A stretch of 64,000 nucleotides of DNA from Blastocystis sp. Blastoise (lineage: Eukaryota > Sar > Bigyra > Opalinata > Blastocystidae), in contig JBBPEB010000003.1 of assembly GCA_039096225.1 (NCBI GenBank), positions 1 to 64,000 on the forward strand, written 5' to 3'. This document shows, piece by piece, positions 28,102 through 40,087 of the stretch. How positions within the stretch are numbered: position 1 is the first letter of the stretch; each line of letters starts with the position of its first letter. A model generated the notes under the pieces. That model made no database searches, had not been told where the DNA came from, and saw only the letters and a list, made by a program, of their open reading frames with translations. The position numbers and the translations under genes were made by a program.

Positions 28102-31022
28102 ATTATAATAAAACATAACTTAATATATATATATATATAGATGGAACCTCCAAAGAAAACAATTCAGTTAGAATCTGTTAAAACAAATGTTCGTAAAACA
28201 TCAGTACAATCTAATGAGTCCCAAATAAATCGAATTCAAAAGAATAATATTGTGAATTCAGTACAGAATACTATTTCAGAATCCATGATAATCCCTCAAA
28301 CCCTCATCCCTTCCATCTCAATCTCATCTGAGAACCATCAATCAAATCCAATAAATAACACAAATACATCTTCAGCATATGCATCTGCACGTGATGCTCC
28401 TCTTCCAATCCAAACGGAAACAATGATTAGCCAATCAAATGATCATTCTTCTTTCTCTATACCCTTACAAGAAGAATCTAATTACGCTAGAATATTTTCT
28501 ACCCCACTTTTAGAAAGTCAGGAAATAGCTTCACTTCAACATACTAGATCTTCAGAACTCCCAATACACGATTATATACATACTGATACTACTTCTGTAT
28601 ATATATATATAATATAAAATATACTATTCATATTTATTATTATTAATAATATATATATATATATTAGAATACGGGGATTTGTATTTGTCAATCTTCACAT
28701 GATAATAGTTATATTATTCATTGCAATCATTGTCATGAAATGTATATATATATATATGTTTTTATTTTTTTTTAATTTATTTATAATATTTATTATATTT
28801 ATAATATTTATTATATTTATTCTATTTATTCTATTTATTCTATTTATTCTATTTATTATATTTATTATATTTATTCTATTTATTATATTTATTCTATTTA
28901 TTATATTTATAATATTTATTATATTTATTCTATTTAAAATATGTATTATATATTATTAACTTATTATATATACCATATATAATATTTTTATAATGAAAAT
29001 CTATATATCTAGTTATCATTCCGATTGTATGAATATATCGGATGACAAAGAAATCAGTACTTTCATTTGTCCTCGTTGCATTGCTCGTCTTTCCATTCAT
29101 TCTTTGCGTGAAACTGCCTTCTCTCTCTTAGCTACATCTCTTGCTCCTTCGATTTCTGCTGACACAATAATCATGGGAATTCAAACAATAAATGATTCTG
29201 TGAATGATACTTCTTTTAATATGTATTCTTATCCTCATTATATATATCAAACACTTGAAGAGAATCAACTTAGTCCTCTTTCTACTGTTAATCCCAAAGA
29301 TGCACATTTCCCCACAAAACACGTGACTCTATCAACTAATGACCAATTAAAATGCTCAGATCCTGAAATTGATTCAAATTCTATTATTATTCCTATTTAT
29401 AATAATTTTGATTGGTTTATTCAAGGATACAATTTACTTGTTTCTTATAATAATATTCTTAAAAACTATTCACGTAAACATAATCGCTATTACATTCCTT
29501 CCCAACTACAAGAATTAGCAGATATTGCAGACCAACTTGGTATATATAATCATCCCCATGTTGTCACTGTAATAAACCTCTTGAAATCCACTATAGCGTA
29601 TTATAATCTAGAAAAACTCTATATTTCGAAGCAACCAATGAGATCCTGGATTCGTACTGATGCATTTGACAGACTTTTAGGTGTTGATAATGATACTATG
29701 TTCACTTTTGTACACAATGTATCTATTATAACCGATATCTTGTTGTTTAATTATTAGTTGTACTTTTATTTTGTGAACTTTTTTTCTTTTATGTTTTTTT
29801 AATATTATATATTCTCTCCTTTTTCATTTAATATATATATATTTCTTCTCATTTTATGTATTTTTTTTAATTATATAAATATTCTATATTCTATAAATCT
29901 TTATATATATATATTTATAGGTTGTATATCGTGCCAATAAGTGGGAGCGTCGTGTTACAACACTATTAAATTCTCCTCCTCTTCTTCCTTCAACAGATAT
30001 TACAGGTATCTTAGCAGAAATGAATGAATTGAAACAACAATCCTTCTCTATTCCATGCAGTGTATATTATATATATTATAGTCATCTATTTTCTTAAATT
30101 TATATTTCTTATCAATATTACAATATATATGCTGGTATTCTCTATGTAGTCTTTATTTTTATATTATTATTCATATATACTTTATTTGCTTTTTTGTCTC
30201 TCTCTCTATATATATTCTTTTTATTAACTTGACAACTAGTTATTCTTTTTATTTAGCTTCATTCTTTACCGTGGTTATCTGTCGTTATTTCTGATCAATG
30301 TAAACAATATTGTGTGTGTCATGGATATATAAAAGAGCCAAAATATATGATTCAATGTAATCGATGTAAACAACAATATCATATTTCTTGTCTGTATATA
30401 TATATATATTGCTTCATATTCTTTTATTATTCAATAATTGAATATTCTTTTTATATATTTGTTGTTATTAGTTATTTTTTTTAAAATATTAATTTAATAA
30501 TAAATGTAATAAATATAATAAATATAATAAATATAATAAATATATAATAATAATAAATATATAATAATAATATAAAATAAAACATATAATAATAAATATA
30601 TAATAATAATAATAAATATATAATAAATGTAATAATAAATATGCAATAATAATATAAAATAAAACATATAATAATAAATATATAAATAAAAAAAACAAAT
30701 TCTTTCCTATCAAAAAATCCTTACATTGCATTTATTATCATTTAATATATGACAATAATTATACTTTATTCTATAGATCTGATTTCCAGTCGTCTTCATC
30801 ATCTCTGAATGGTTCTGAAAAGGAGTGTAGTTCTCCTCTATCTCGCAATACATTCATATGTAATAACTGCCGTTCTCTCTATTCGAATGATTCCTCTTCA
30901 ATTCAAAGTATACTTATATATATCAATATTTATTGTTTACCTAATTTATAATGTATATATTTATAGCAAAACGATCTATTTTAGAAGATGACCTCAATGC
31001 GAAAAAAAATAAATTAGAATAA
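21043..31022 (+). CDS. PLU-1-type helical scaffold with two C-terminal PHD fingers, no JmjC domain (KDM5-like C-terminal half)
   Basis: Some 30 short exons separated by GTATATAT...ATATAG introns can be chained. From the ATG at 21043 the product is mostly helical, with repeated PLU-1-like units: LLKSASTLPCQVPYVSILKS, LKQEADQFPVIINDFDEAL, ITQYETQLKSLPLVLPEGRL, LETLLEQELETGIIDTRYHR. This domain links the JmjC half to the last PHD fingers in KDM5/JARID1. An early segment (IDQLAYDLIGKHKGNVEAARLEL) faintly resembles ELM2. Acidic/Asn-rich inserts lie at 22913-23020 and 26625-26770. Near the C terminus are two PHD fingers: CICQSSHDNSYIIHCNHC with MYHSDC...CPRC (about 28678-29075), and CVCHGYIKEPKYMIQCNRC with YHISC...CNNC (about 30310-30880). 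The stop is at 31020-31022. No JmjN, ARID, JmjC or C5HC2 segment is visible. The reading frame breaks at an A8 run (24152-24159). It is probably a nuclear histone reader/scaffold. Confidence 0.7.
22275..22500. repeat. (TATATTTATTA)n repeat in PLU-1 gene intron
   Basis: Roughly twenty short units of TTTATTATA fill the intron between exons ending near 22277 and beginning near 22572. The first forward frame reads as an Ile/Phe string and is an artefact. Confidence 0.8.
23320..23612. repeat. ~41-bp tandem repeat in PLU-1 gene intron
   Basis: The unit CTCTATTTATATTATTTATT followed by TACCTTTTCGTTTAGTTTATT recurs about six times with C/A alternation in its first bases. It fills the intron that ends just before AGTAAAATGACTATTACTG. 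Confidence 0.85.
24199..24262. repeat. (TA)n microsatellite in PLU-1 gene intron
   Basis: An uninterrupted run of 32 TA units. The intron most likely opens with the GTGAAT at 24190, the only GT upstream of the run, and closes with TTTATAG before GGTAAAGAGATG. Confidence 0.9.
28770..28960. repeat. (TTTATTATA/TTTATTCTA)n repeat inside a PLU-1 gene intron
   Basis: About seventeen 9-10 bp units of TATTTATTATAT and TATTTATTCTAT split the first C-terminal PHD finger between HCHEMY and HSDC. Confidence 0.8.
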
Positions 31023-32798
31023 ACTTTTATTATCAAATCCAATGATATTCTATTTCTTTTATTATTTTTTATATTTATTATTAATATTTTTTTTTATTTT
31101 CTACTTTTTCAATAACCTTGTTCAAAATATTCACATTAGAATATATATAAAATAGTATGTGATACTTTAGGGTTTGTTCATTTGAATAAAATTATGTATA
31201 TAATAACTTCATCCTATCTAAAAGAAATGTATTTCATTATTCAAAATATACACATTTGTTCCCAATACTTTCATAACAAATACTTTTTTAGGTATATAAG
31301 AATCAAATATTTGAGAAACTATATATATATATAAATATCAAAGAGTTCTTTCAATATATATGATTCTCAATATCATTTTCTTCATCATTTATCATTACTC
31401 TATTTTCTATAGCTGTAAAAATATATAGTTTAAATGCAAGAAATTTTTTATAAGTATGAATTTTATGATACGTGACAAATCTCCATGAATTCAAGGATTT
31501 TTATCACATTCTTATTTCATTTTAATCACCGTATTTCAGATTTTATCATCATGTGAACAATATGTCATTAATTTCAGAAAAAAATAGATTAATATATAAA
31601 AATTATAAATGAAGAATTTGTTCATATTTTCTATTGAGTTTATTGTAGATATATTGAGTATTATACTCCAAAGTAATAATTCCAATCATTTAAAAAAAAT
31701 TAGTATCTCTTTGTAAAAATTCAAAATTTTTCAAAATTCAATTAAAGAAATGAATCAATCTATATGAATGAATAATCAGCTCAGTTAAAAAACTAACCTA
31801 TACTAATAACTCCATTGCTGTAATAGATATAAATAAAAAAAATCATTAAAAAAAAAGAGTCTTTGAGAGTTTAAAAAATGGTTGATCAATTTGACACTAA
31901 CAATTTATCTTATCATTAATTGGTCTATAATAGGATATTAGCCAATAATATACTGATTTTGAAGAAAGAATCCATGTAATATTAGTATGTTCCTAATGTG
32001 TTTTTAATTGATAATAAACAATTCCTATTATGTAGAATTGCATAGTTTCATAGATATTCAATATCTATCAATATATATTTCATCAGAGATTTCATTTTTC
32101 ATACTTTTGACAGTTATACCAAGAAATTTGTTTAAATAGTATCATTTTTCATTAGATGAGAATTAAATCTGATAAAATAAAATCACTGAGGAGTTCAGAA
32201 ATGCCAAAGAAAAAAAAGAACTCGTTTAAAAAAAATATAAATCAAAAGACTGGACTCAACACTATTTAGAAGCATATAATGACTCCAAGTAGATCTCTAT
32301 ATAATAACTGATATAATAGAACTTCATAAGATAAGTAACAAAAATGCAAAAGAATACAATTATAAAAAATGAAGAGCGAAATGAAAAGTAATTGAATAAG
32401 TGTTATAAAACTATTCTTTACCTTTTATAGTTTTAAATATCTCATTAAATTAAATAATTTTTATAAAGAAAACTCACTAAAATTACATACATAGAATGCT
32501 CTTCAATACTAAAGAGAGAGTGATTCTTTAAACGAAAATTCCAGAAAATTCTCAACTAAATAATCTCCATAAATGAAATTTTAAATTTTTCATTTAGCAA
32601 AACGTCTTAATACCGGATATTCATGGTTTATTCCATATTATTTCGGAAATTCTAGTTCTTATCATGGTTATTTAAGAAGACACTTTCTAAAAATACATAA
32701 AAACTCTTTTTGAGTTTATCTATACAAGATTTTTCTTATTTATATTTAAATTAGCTGTTATTAATAAGATATTAGATAATAGAAGACAAATAATTAAA
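31023..32798. other. 1.8-kb intergenic region between the two chromatin genes
   Basis: No coding exon was recognised on either strand. The base mix is less repetitive than in the introns. It should contain the 3' end of the PLU-1/PHD gene and the promoter of the SNF2-like gene. Confidence 0.6.
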
Positions 32799-34375
32799 AT
32801 GGAACCCGATTTATCAGTTAATGATCATTTCTTGATGTATACGTTATCTTCTGTATATGTGACTTATTTTTATAGTACAACGGATGCAAACAATGAAGTC
32901 GTTATTGGGAAAGTATAATCATTATGAATTATATGATTTCTTATTATTTTTTGTATAGATTCTTAAAGGTCTTTCTGGAAAGAAATTTCAAGGTATTTCT
33001 TCTAAATAGCTATTTGTTTGACTACTCGAATAGGTTGTGAGTATATTCCAATAAATAGAAAGAGTAAAGAACCTTTAACAGTTGCTTCAAATTTGTATAC
33101 AATTATATCTCCAGAAGTACGTTAATTTTTTAAATTTATGAGTATATATAAATATATTTAGAATGAAGATAAGTGTCATGTAATATTGAGTCAATGTACA
33201 AACAAAGATACCATTAGTCAAGTAGATTTTATTCTTGCTCAACAAATTAATAAAGAAATGCAAGAAGAATCCAAACGTCGTATATTATATATAATTATAT
33301 ATATATAAATTATTATATGAATGATTCTATTTTATGATTAGCCATTCAATCTGTTTATCGACGAGATGATAATGAACAAAATAGTATTAATTCTAAACAT
33401 GGTATAATAATATGATTCAATATGAATATAGTTCTATTTAAATATAGATTCTGAGAAATCTCAATCAACATTACAAGGTGATCATTATGATAATTATTCT
33501 CAAAGTCATGAAGATAATTCCAGTATTAGTCCTTACGAGTCTGTTTATTATGATAAAAAATCAAGTAATTCAAGTAGCAAGAGATCTATGGATTTTAGTG
33601 TTCATAATCTGTATGTATATATATATATATATGATTTATTTATTCATAGTTTCAATTGATGTATATTTCATCAATATAAAAGAATAATATTATAAATTAG
33701 ATATATAGTAATAGTTATTATTATTATTATAATATATAGTCGTCGTCATATTGGATATAATCATATAAATCAAGTATGATATATATATATATTATATTTA
33801 TATATATTGTTAATAGAAAAAATGTATTTATTGTTCTCAATATATTGATTATTATCCTTATGCCATCACATGCTCTATATGTCGAAATACGTATATATAT
33901 ATATATATATATTATTATTTGATAAGGAGGCTTTATAAGTATATATATGTGTGTGTTTTTATTATTTGAAATTTTATTTATAATGATAAATGTATTCTTT
34001 TGATGAATATATATATATATATATATAAATTAACTGTAATTTAGTATTGATATATTATGAAAATGACTTAGAGTAAATATGATAGAATGATTCATTGAAT
34101 ATATAGTATATTAATAATCTTAGTATATAAGCATCAATGATAAGAGTATAATAATATATATATATAAATTGGAATTAACAATAATATTATTTAAAATATT
34201 AATGAATAATTATTATATGAATAATAATAATATAGATATGATAATATTATAGGGCTATGATAGATTCTATATATGTTATGAACAATATAGTTGAATAGAG
34301 ATATAATAATAATAATATATATAGTTGAATAGAGATATAATAATAATAATATATATAGTTGAATAGAGATATAAT

Positions 34376-34456
<81 letters not shown>

Positions 34457-35777
34457 TCATCGTAAATGTACTTGGGGTAGTTATTATATGGATGAAAATA
34501 ATGATCGATTCTGGAAGTGCAATCGATGTATTGTGGATACATTCGTTTATATATATGATCCACATATTCTAAAGTATTTATATATGTTTTATATTATATA
34601 CATGCTATATATATATATATATATATAGATATCGATATGCTAAGATAGATCGATGTCTTGATCATACACATATAGTTAAATTTCAGTATATATATATATA
34701 TAATTATACTCTATACATATATATAGAGATACATTAGAAGTATATGAATATGATTTGAGTCAATATAAAGTGGTAAGAGAAGAAATGAAAAATAGAATTA
34801 AAGATAATATATATGTATATATATATATATTGTTTATAATATCTTTATATATTAACTATATAGGAAAAACCTGTTGTTCCACATACCATGAATATTCAAG
34901 TTGTATATATATATATATATTATATATATTATATATTATATATATATATATAGTTAACCTTTAATAGTTGTTTATTTCATAATCCAAAAGAACAAGTAGA
35001 TCAAATATTTACTAGAAGGTATATATATTATATATATATTATACATCTATATATAGATGGAATCCTCGTAATTATATTGAGTGTTTAGTGAAATTATCGA
35101 ATAAGAGTATATTAGAGTCCGTTTGGATCCCTCAGTATCAGATTCCCATGAAAACAGAAGATATTCTGGGGAGATATTTATTAAATAATGGATTAAAAAG
35201 TGATGTCTGGAGGAAAACTATTTCTAGAAGAGAAGTATATATATATTATTATTCATTATATATATATATTTATAGGAGACATATAATCAAATTGAGTTTT
35301 CTCCGTTACTTTTACCCGCGTTTCAATTGGAGGGAATTCTTGAAGAACAAACTGCCTGCTGTATTTGTAAGAAGAATGACCATCCTGAAAAGAATTTATT
35401 ATGTGAGATATGTGACTCTGAATATCATATTTATTGCCTTAATCCTCCTCTACGAAAAGTACCTGAAGATAGTTGGATATGTGATGATTGTAAACGTAAT
35501 CCGGACAAACACAATAAATATCCAAAGGGGTGTTATTACACCGTACGATTCATGAACCAATCAGAAACAATCATTGACAGTGCACTCTTAGCGTATATAT
35601 ATACTATACTATACTATATTATATTATATAATATATATTATATTATATTATATTATAGATCTTATCCTTATGGACGAGAATTGATATATATGTATCGACG
35701 TCATGATGAAGAATTCGATGATAAAAAGGCTATTGATGAAGGAAGTGAAGATAAACGTATATATATATATATATATA

Positions 35778-35834
<57 letters not shown>

Positions 35835-36292
35835 GCTATACCTACTCTACCTCCTCTTCAATCGACTATTCGAAATACACTTTTTACGGGGAATGAGCTT
35901 TTCCGCGGGAATCGAAAGGTTTTCAATAATCAAGTATACTTCTACTAAATATAATATATATATATAGGTACCTATTATATCACGTTTACTTCAAAGTTTA
36001 TATACTTATAAACATACTGCATTGTTATATTCACCAGATTCTACTTATAGAATATCTATTGTATATATATATATAATTGACTCTTATTCTATATATATAT
36101 AGGCTGTTGTATTATATTATTTATTTAAGAATCACGTGCTTAATGAATCTGTGTTACTACTCGTAGATGATGACGCACTGAGGGAATGGGAATTAATATT
36201 AAAAAAGTGGACCACTTTAAAAGTGAAACGATTATGTATATTATTATTATTATTATGTATATTATTATTATTATTATTATTATTATTATGTA

Positions 36293-36336
<44 letters not shown>

Positions 36337-36520
36337 ATATAGCTGAGAATGCAGGTGCTCGTCGTGACGAATGGCGTGATATTTGTGGCGATGTTGGTGC
36401 ATATATATTATGTTCTATGGATATTATTATAGGTAGTAATAAGATGATGAAGAAGAAGAGTTCAATTGATTTACATTATATATATCATTATGGATGGGGA
36501 TTACATATTGTTGATAATTA

Positions 36521-36589
<69 letters not shown>

Positions 36590-38487
36590 GTCTTGGAGGT
36601 ATAACAGAAAAGGAAATTGTTGATTTAAAACAAGTCAAATTAGCTGATGATGAATGTCACTATGATCGGTTTTTGCTAATGCAATCAGTAGATACCTATA
36701 GTACTTCTACTTCTCCTGCTATATATCCAATTAAAGAACTATTTAAATGGATAGATGGTCGAGATGAAGATGAAATCCCCGCGGGAACTGGAGACATGAT
36801 CCCTATTGAGGAGGGTCGTCGAGAACAGCGAAAACGATGGAAATTAGCTCTTGATTCAGATATTAATAAGGCAGGGAAGGTATTTATTATGTTTATATAT
36901 TTATTATTATAGTTATTATAATTCTATTTATTATAATTATTATAATTCTATTTATTATAGTTATTATAATTCTATTTATTATAGTTATTATAGTTCTATT
37001 TATTCTATTTATTATTTATTTTATATAGAGTCAAATAGAGACTGTTTTCCCTCCAATTACTATAATCGAATCTGTATATATATAAATATAATATTATTCT
37101 ATATAACTATTATACTATATTATATACTTGAATACATATGTTAACCTTACTGTATAGCCTGAGCGTGATAATGCACTTATTCACGATTATTTCGTTCCTT
37201 GCTATATGTCTCAATTACAGGAATATGCCTTACAATCCATGTATACGCGATATCGATATATTCTTAATAGAAAGTATGTAATTATTACTAGTATTATAAT
37301 CATAATAAAAGTAATATTAATTATTATTATATAATCATAATAAAAGTAATATTAATTATTATTATATAATCATAATAAAAGTAATTTTAATTATTATTAT
37401 ATAATCATCATAAAAGTAATATTAATTATTATTATATAATCATCATAAAAGTAATATTAATTATTATTATATAATCATCATAATAATCATATTATATAAT
37501 CATAATAATAATCATATTATATAATCATAATAATATATTCTATAGAGATTGTAGTAAAGAAGATGAAGAGAATATTTCGTCGTTATATACGGAGTTACTG
37601 AAGGCATATGATCATCCCTTTTTGATTGGAGGAATAGAGTATATTATCAATGAAGAATTCAAACAGAACAGTTGGAAAGATAATTTCTTTTATTCTTCTG
37701 GAAAAGTTGAAATGCTGACAAATATTATACATCGACTGATGTCTGTATATATATAATATATATATATAATATATATAATATATATAGTATAAAAAGAATA
37801 AGTTGGTTGTGTATAGCCGTGATAATATGATGAATAAATTATTATATAAATACTTTAAATTATCATCTTTCTCTACTTACATGTATATATAATAGTAATA
37901 ATAAATTGTTATTATTATTATTATATATATATAGTTTACAAGGAGTTCATTCTCTAAGTGAATATGTGGATATTATTCACCAATTTCAGCAGAATTCAGC
38001 CTTTTCTCTGCTTATTTTAGGATGTATATGCCCAAGTATAAATCTACCACTTGATTTTGTTGATGAAGTATATATATAATGATTATTATCTTATTATATA
38101 TATATATATATATAGATAGTATTATATGATAGTGATTGTGTTCCTTCTTTTGATATTAATGGACTTAAAACTACTTATAACATTGGAACTTTATTTGTAT
38201 ATTAATATACTTATTATACTTATATATTTATTATACCTATAGAGTTGTAATATATATCGTTTGACATGTGTTGGTACTACGGAGACACTTGTTTTTGACC
38301 CGCGGGAAAAGCTGCGAACTATAAATGATAAGATGTTAACAGGTCAAATGCAGTCGCTTAAAGAAATACTTTTGTATATATATATATATTGTTATGATTA
38401 TCTCTCATATCAATATTATATGTTTTATAGACGTTGTTCCATGTGTTTAGAATCAAAAATATATAAAGATTTTATAAAAACAGTATA

Positions 38488-38518
<31 letters not shown>

Positions 38519-39699
38519 TATTCATATATATATATATATATATATGCATAGAAAACCAATGAGAAAGCCGCCTTCATTGAGTTTTATTTATTAGATTCGA
38601 TGACACACCTCCTTCCAGAAAAAACTTATCAAATACTTGTATCTATTATTGTTATTGTTATTGTTATATTTATTGTTATTGTTATATTAATTGTTATATT
38701 TATTGTTATTGTTATTGTTTATTTATTGTTATTGTTATTGTTATATTTATTGTTATATTTATTGTTATATATATATAGCATAGTGCCTTACCATTATATG
38801 TATTAGAATCCCTGCCTATTGATATAAAGCCCCTCACTTCCCTCCAGTCGCTTCCCGCGCAGTATCTATTGGAAGCTATCTGGAGTGGTATATATATATA
38901 CATATATTATTATTATTATATTCTAATACATATTATTTATATACACATATATTAAAATAATAATAATCTTCTGTATATAATAGCTAAAGATGCCCATACA
39001 TTCAATAATATATATACAACTCTTTTCTCATTTCTTCCGGATTCAATTATTAAAGATGATTTTGTAAGTCCTCCTACATCTGATTCTCCCACGGTTCTTT
39101 CCTATTTCCTTTATGAATATGTTATTAGTCAATTCCTTCTGTATTCTTATCCTTATAATGCTACACATATATCTATTGAAGAAACATCCAAAAACAGAAA
39201 AACACCCAAACAATTCCAAGCAAAAACCCCGCGGGAAAAAATGGATAAGGAATCACTTGCTACTATTGTATATCTATATATGTAATTTATATATTTAAAA
39301 AGTTATATTTATTTTATAATAATAATATTTTATTGTATTCAAATTAATATATTCTAAAACATATATTATTTATTCTATTCAAATTAATATATTCTAAAAC
39401 ATATATTATTTATTCTATTCAAATTAACATATTCTAAAACATATATTATTTATTCTATTCAAATTAATATATTCTAAAACATATATTATTTATTCTATTC
39501 AAATTAACATATTCTAAAACATATATTATTTATTCTATTCAAATTAACATATATATAGTGTGGTAAGTTGACTGTATCTTTATATAAATGTCGTGATGTT
39601 TTGAATTATCGTATATATACGAATGTTCCTTATTCGGATATTTTTGAAATGATTCTTTTCCGTAAGATCCATCGCTCTTCTTCTATAGAAAAACAATAA
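32799..39699 (+). CDS. PHD-chromo-PHD-SNF2 protein with degenerate ATPase motifs (CHD/Mi-2-like pseudo-remodeller)
   Basis: About 30 short exons from the ATG at 32799 to the TAA at 39697-39699 give well over 1,000 residues. Order: an unassigned N-terminal segment; PHD 1 (CIYC...CSICRNTYHRKC...WKCNRC, 33831-34540); a chromodomain-like block (RWNPRNYIECLVKLSNKSI, then LESVWIPQYQI); PHD 2 (CCICKK...CEICDSEYHIYCLNPPL, then WICDDC, 35350-35500); then an SNF2 core. Core landmarks: ALLYSPDSTYRISIAVVLYYL where GILADEMGLGKT is expected; DDDALREWELILKKW (motif Ia region); GWGLHIVDN (motif II); LLKAYDHPFLIGG and SSGKVEMLTNIIHRL (start of lobe 2); VLYDSDCVPSFDINGLKTTYNIG (motifs V/VI). The Walker A lysine and motif VI arginines are missing, so ATP hydrolysis is unlikely. 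The domain order resembles CHD3/4 with the second PHD placed after the chromodomain. It is likely a histone-reading scaffold. Confidence 0.75.
34381..34451. repeat. (TA)35 microsatellite in SNF2-like gene intron
   Basis: The run lies at the 3' end of the long intron (about 33891-34453) that interrupts PHD 1 between CSICRNT and YHRKC. It is preceded by three copies of a 34-bp unit containing ATAGTTGAATAGAGATATAA. Confidence 0.9.
36525..36588. repeat. (TA)n microsatellite directly after SNF2 motif II
   Basis: About 32 TA units sit between the exon ending GWGLHIVDN and the one beginning GLGGITEKEIV. The flanking frames differ and there is no clear GTATAT donor; see findings. Confidence 0.9.
37280..37545. 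repeat. ~35-bp tandem repeat in SNF2-like gene intron
   Basis: The unit AATATTAATTATTATTATAT followed by AATCATAATAAAAGT is present about five times, with CATAAT/CATCAT variation, and then collapses to shorter ATAATCATATTAT units. Confidence 0.85.
39335..39555. repeat. 40-bp tandem repeat in the last intron of the SNF2-like gene
   Basis: Slightly more than five copies of TATTCTATTCAAATTAATAT followed by ATTCTAAAACATATATTATT, with T/C variation in AATTAAYATA. The intron closes at ATATATAG before TGTGGTAAGTTGACTG. Confidence 0.9.
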
Positions 39700-40087
39700 A
39701 TATATATATATATAAATCATTTAATAAAAACTATAACATAATAGCTAAAAAAGATTATATGGGTATATAAAATAAATTATATATATACACTTGTTTATTT
39801 ATTTGTATCATAATTATATATTAATTTAAAATGTTTGAGTTATAGCAAAATAGTTTGTTTTTTTTTTAATTTCTCTATATAAACTTCACGAATAAAAATA
39901 TATATATGATAAACAAATATTTAATCACTCTTCTAAAAATAATTTCTGTTCTAATCATATAAAAACTAATAAAAAAACAAAACATTCATTGAATTTATGA
40001 TTTTTTAATAAATAAAAAGAAATAAAATATAAATGTTTTCATTAAATAGAGAAAAGAACAAAATATGCAATCATCAACTAATATTAT
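39700..40087. other. Convergent intergenic spacer
   Basis: This is the 3' flank of the SNF2-like gene and of the minus-strand NDUFB3 gene. It is A/T-rich and no gene was seen. Confidence 0.65.

Noticed and set aside
32799..33130. BAH domain at the N terminus of the pseudo-SNF2 protein
   Set aside because: Some spacing (IGKILKGL ... NLYTIISPE ... KCHVI) is suggestive, but key BAH residues could not be confirmed by eye.
39335..39555. Regular direct repeats considered as a CRISPR array
   Set aside because: The units are contiguous without unique spacers, and the setting is a spliced eukaryotic gene.
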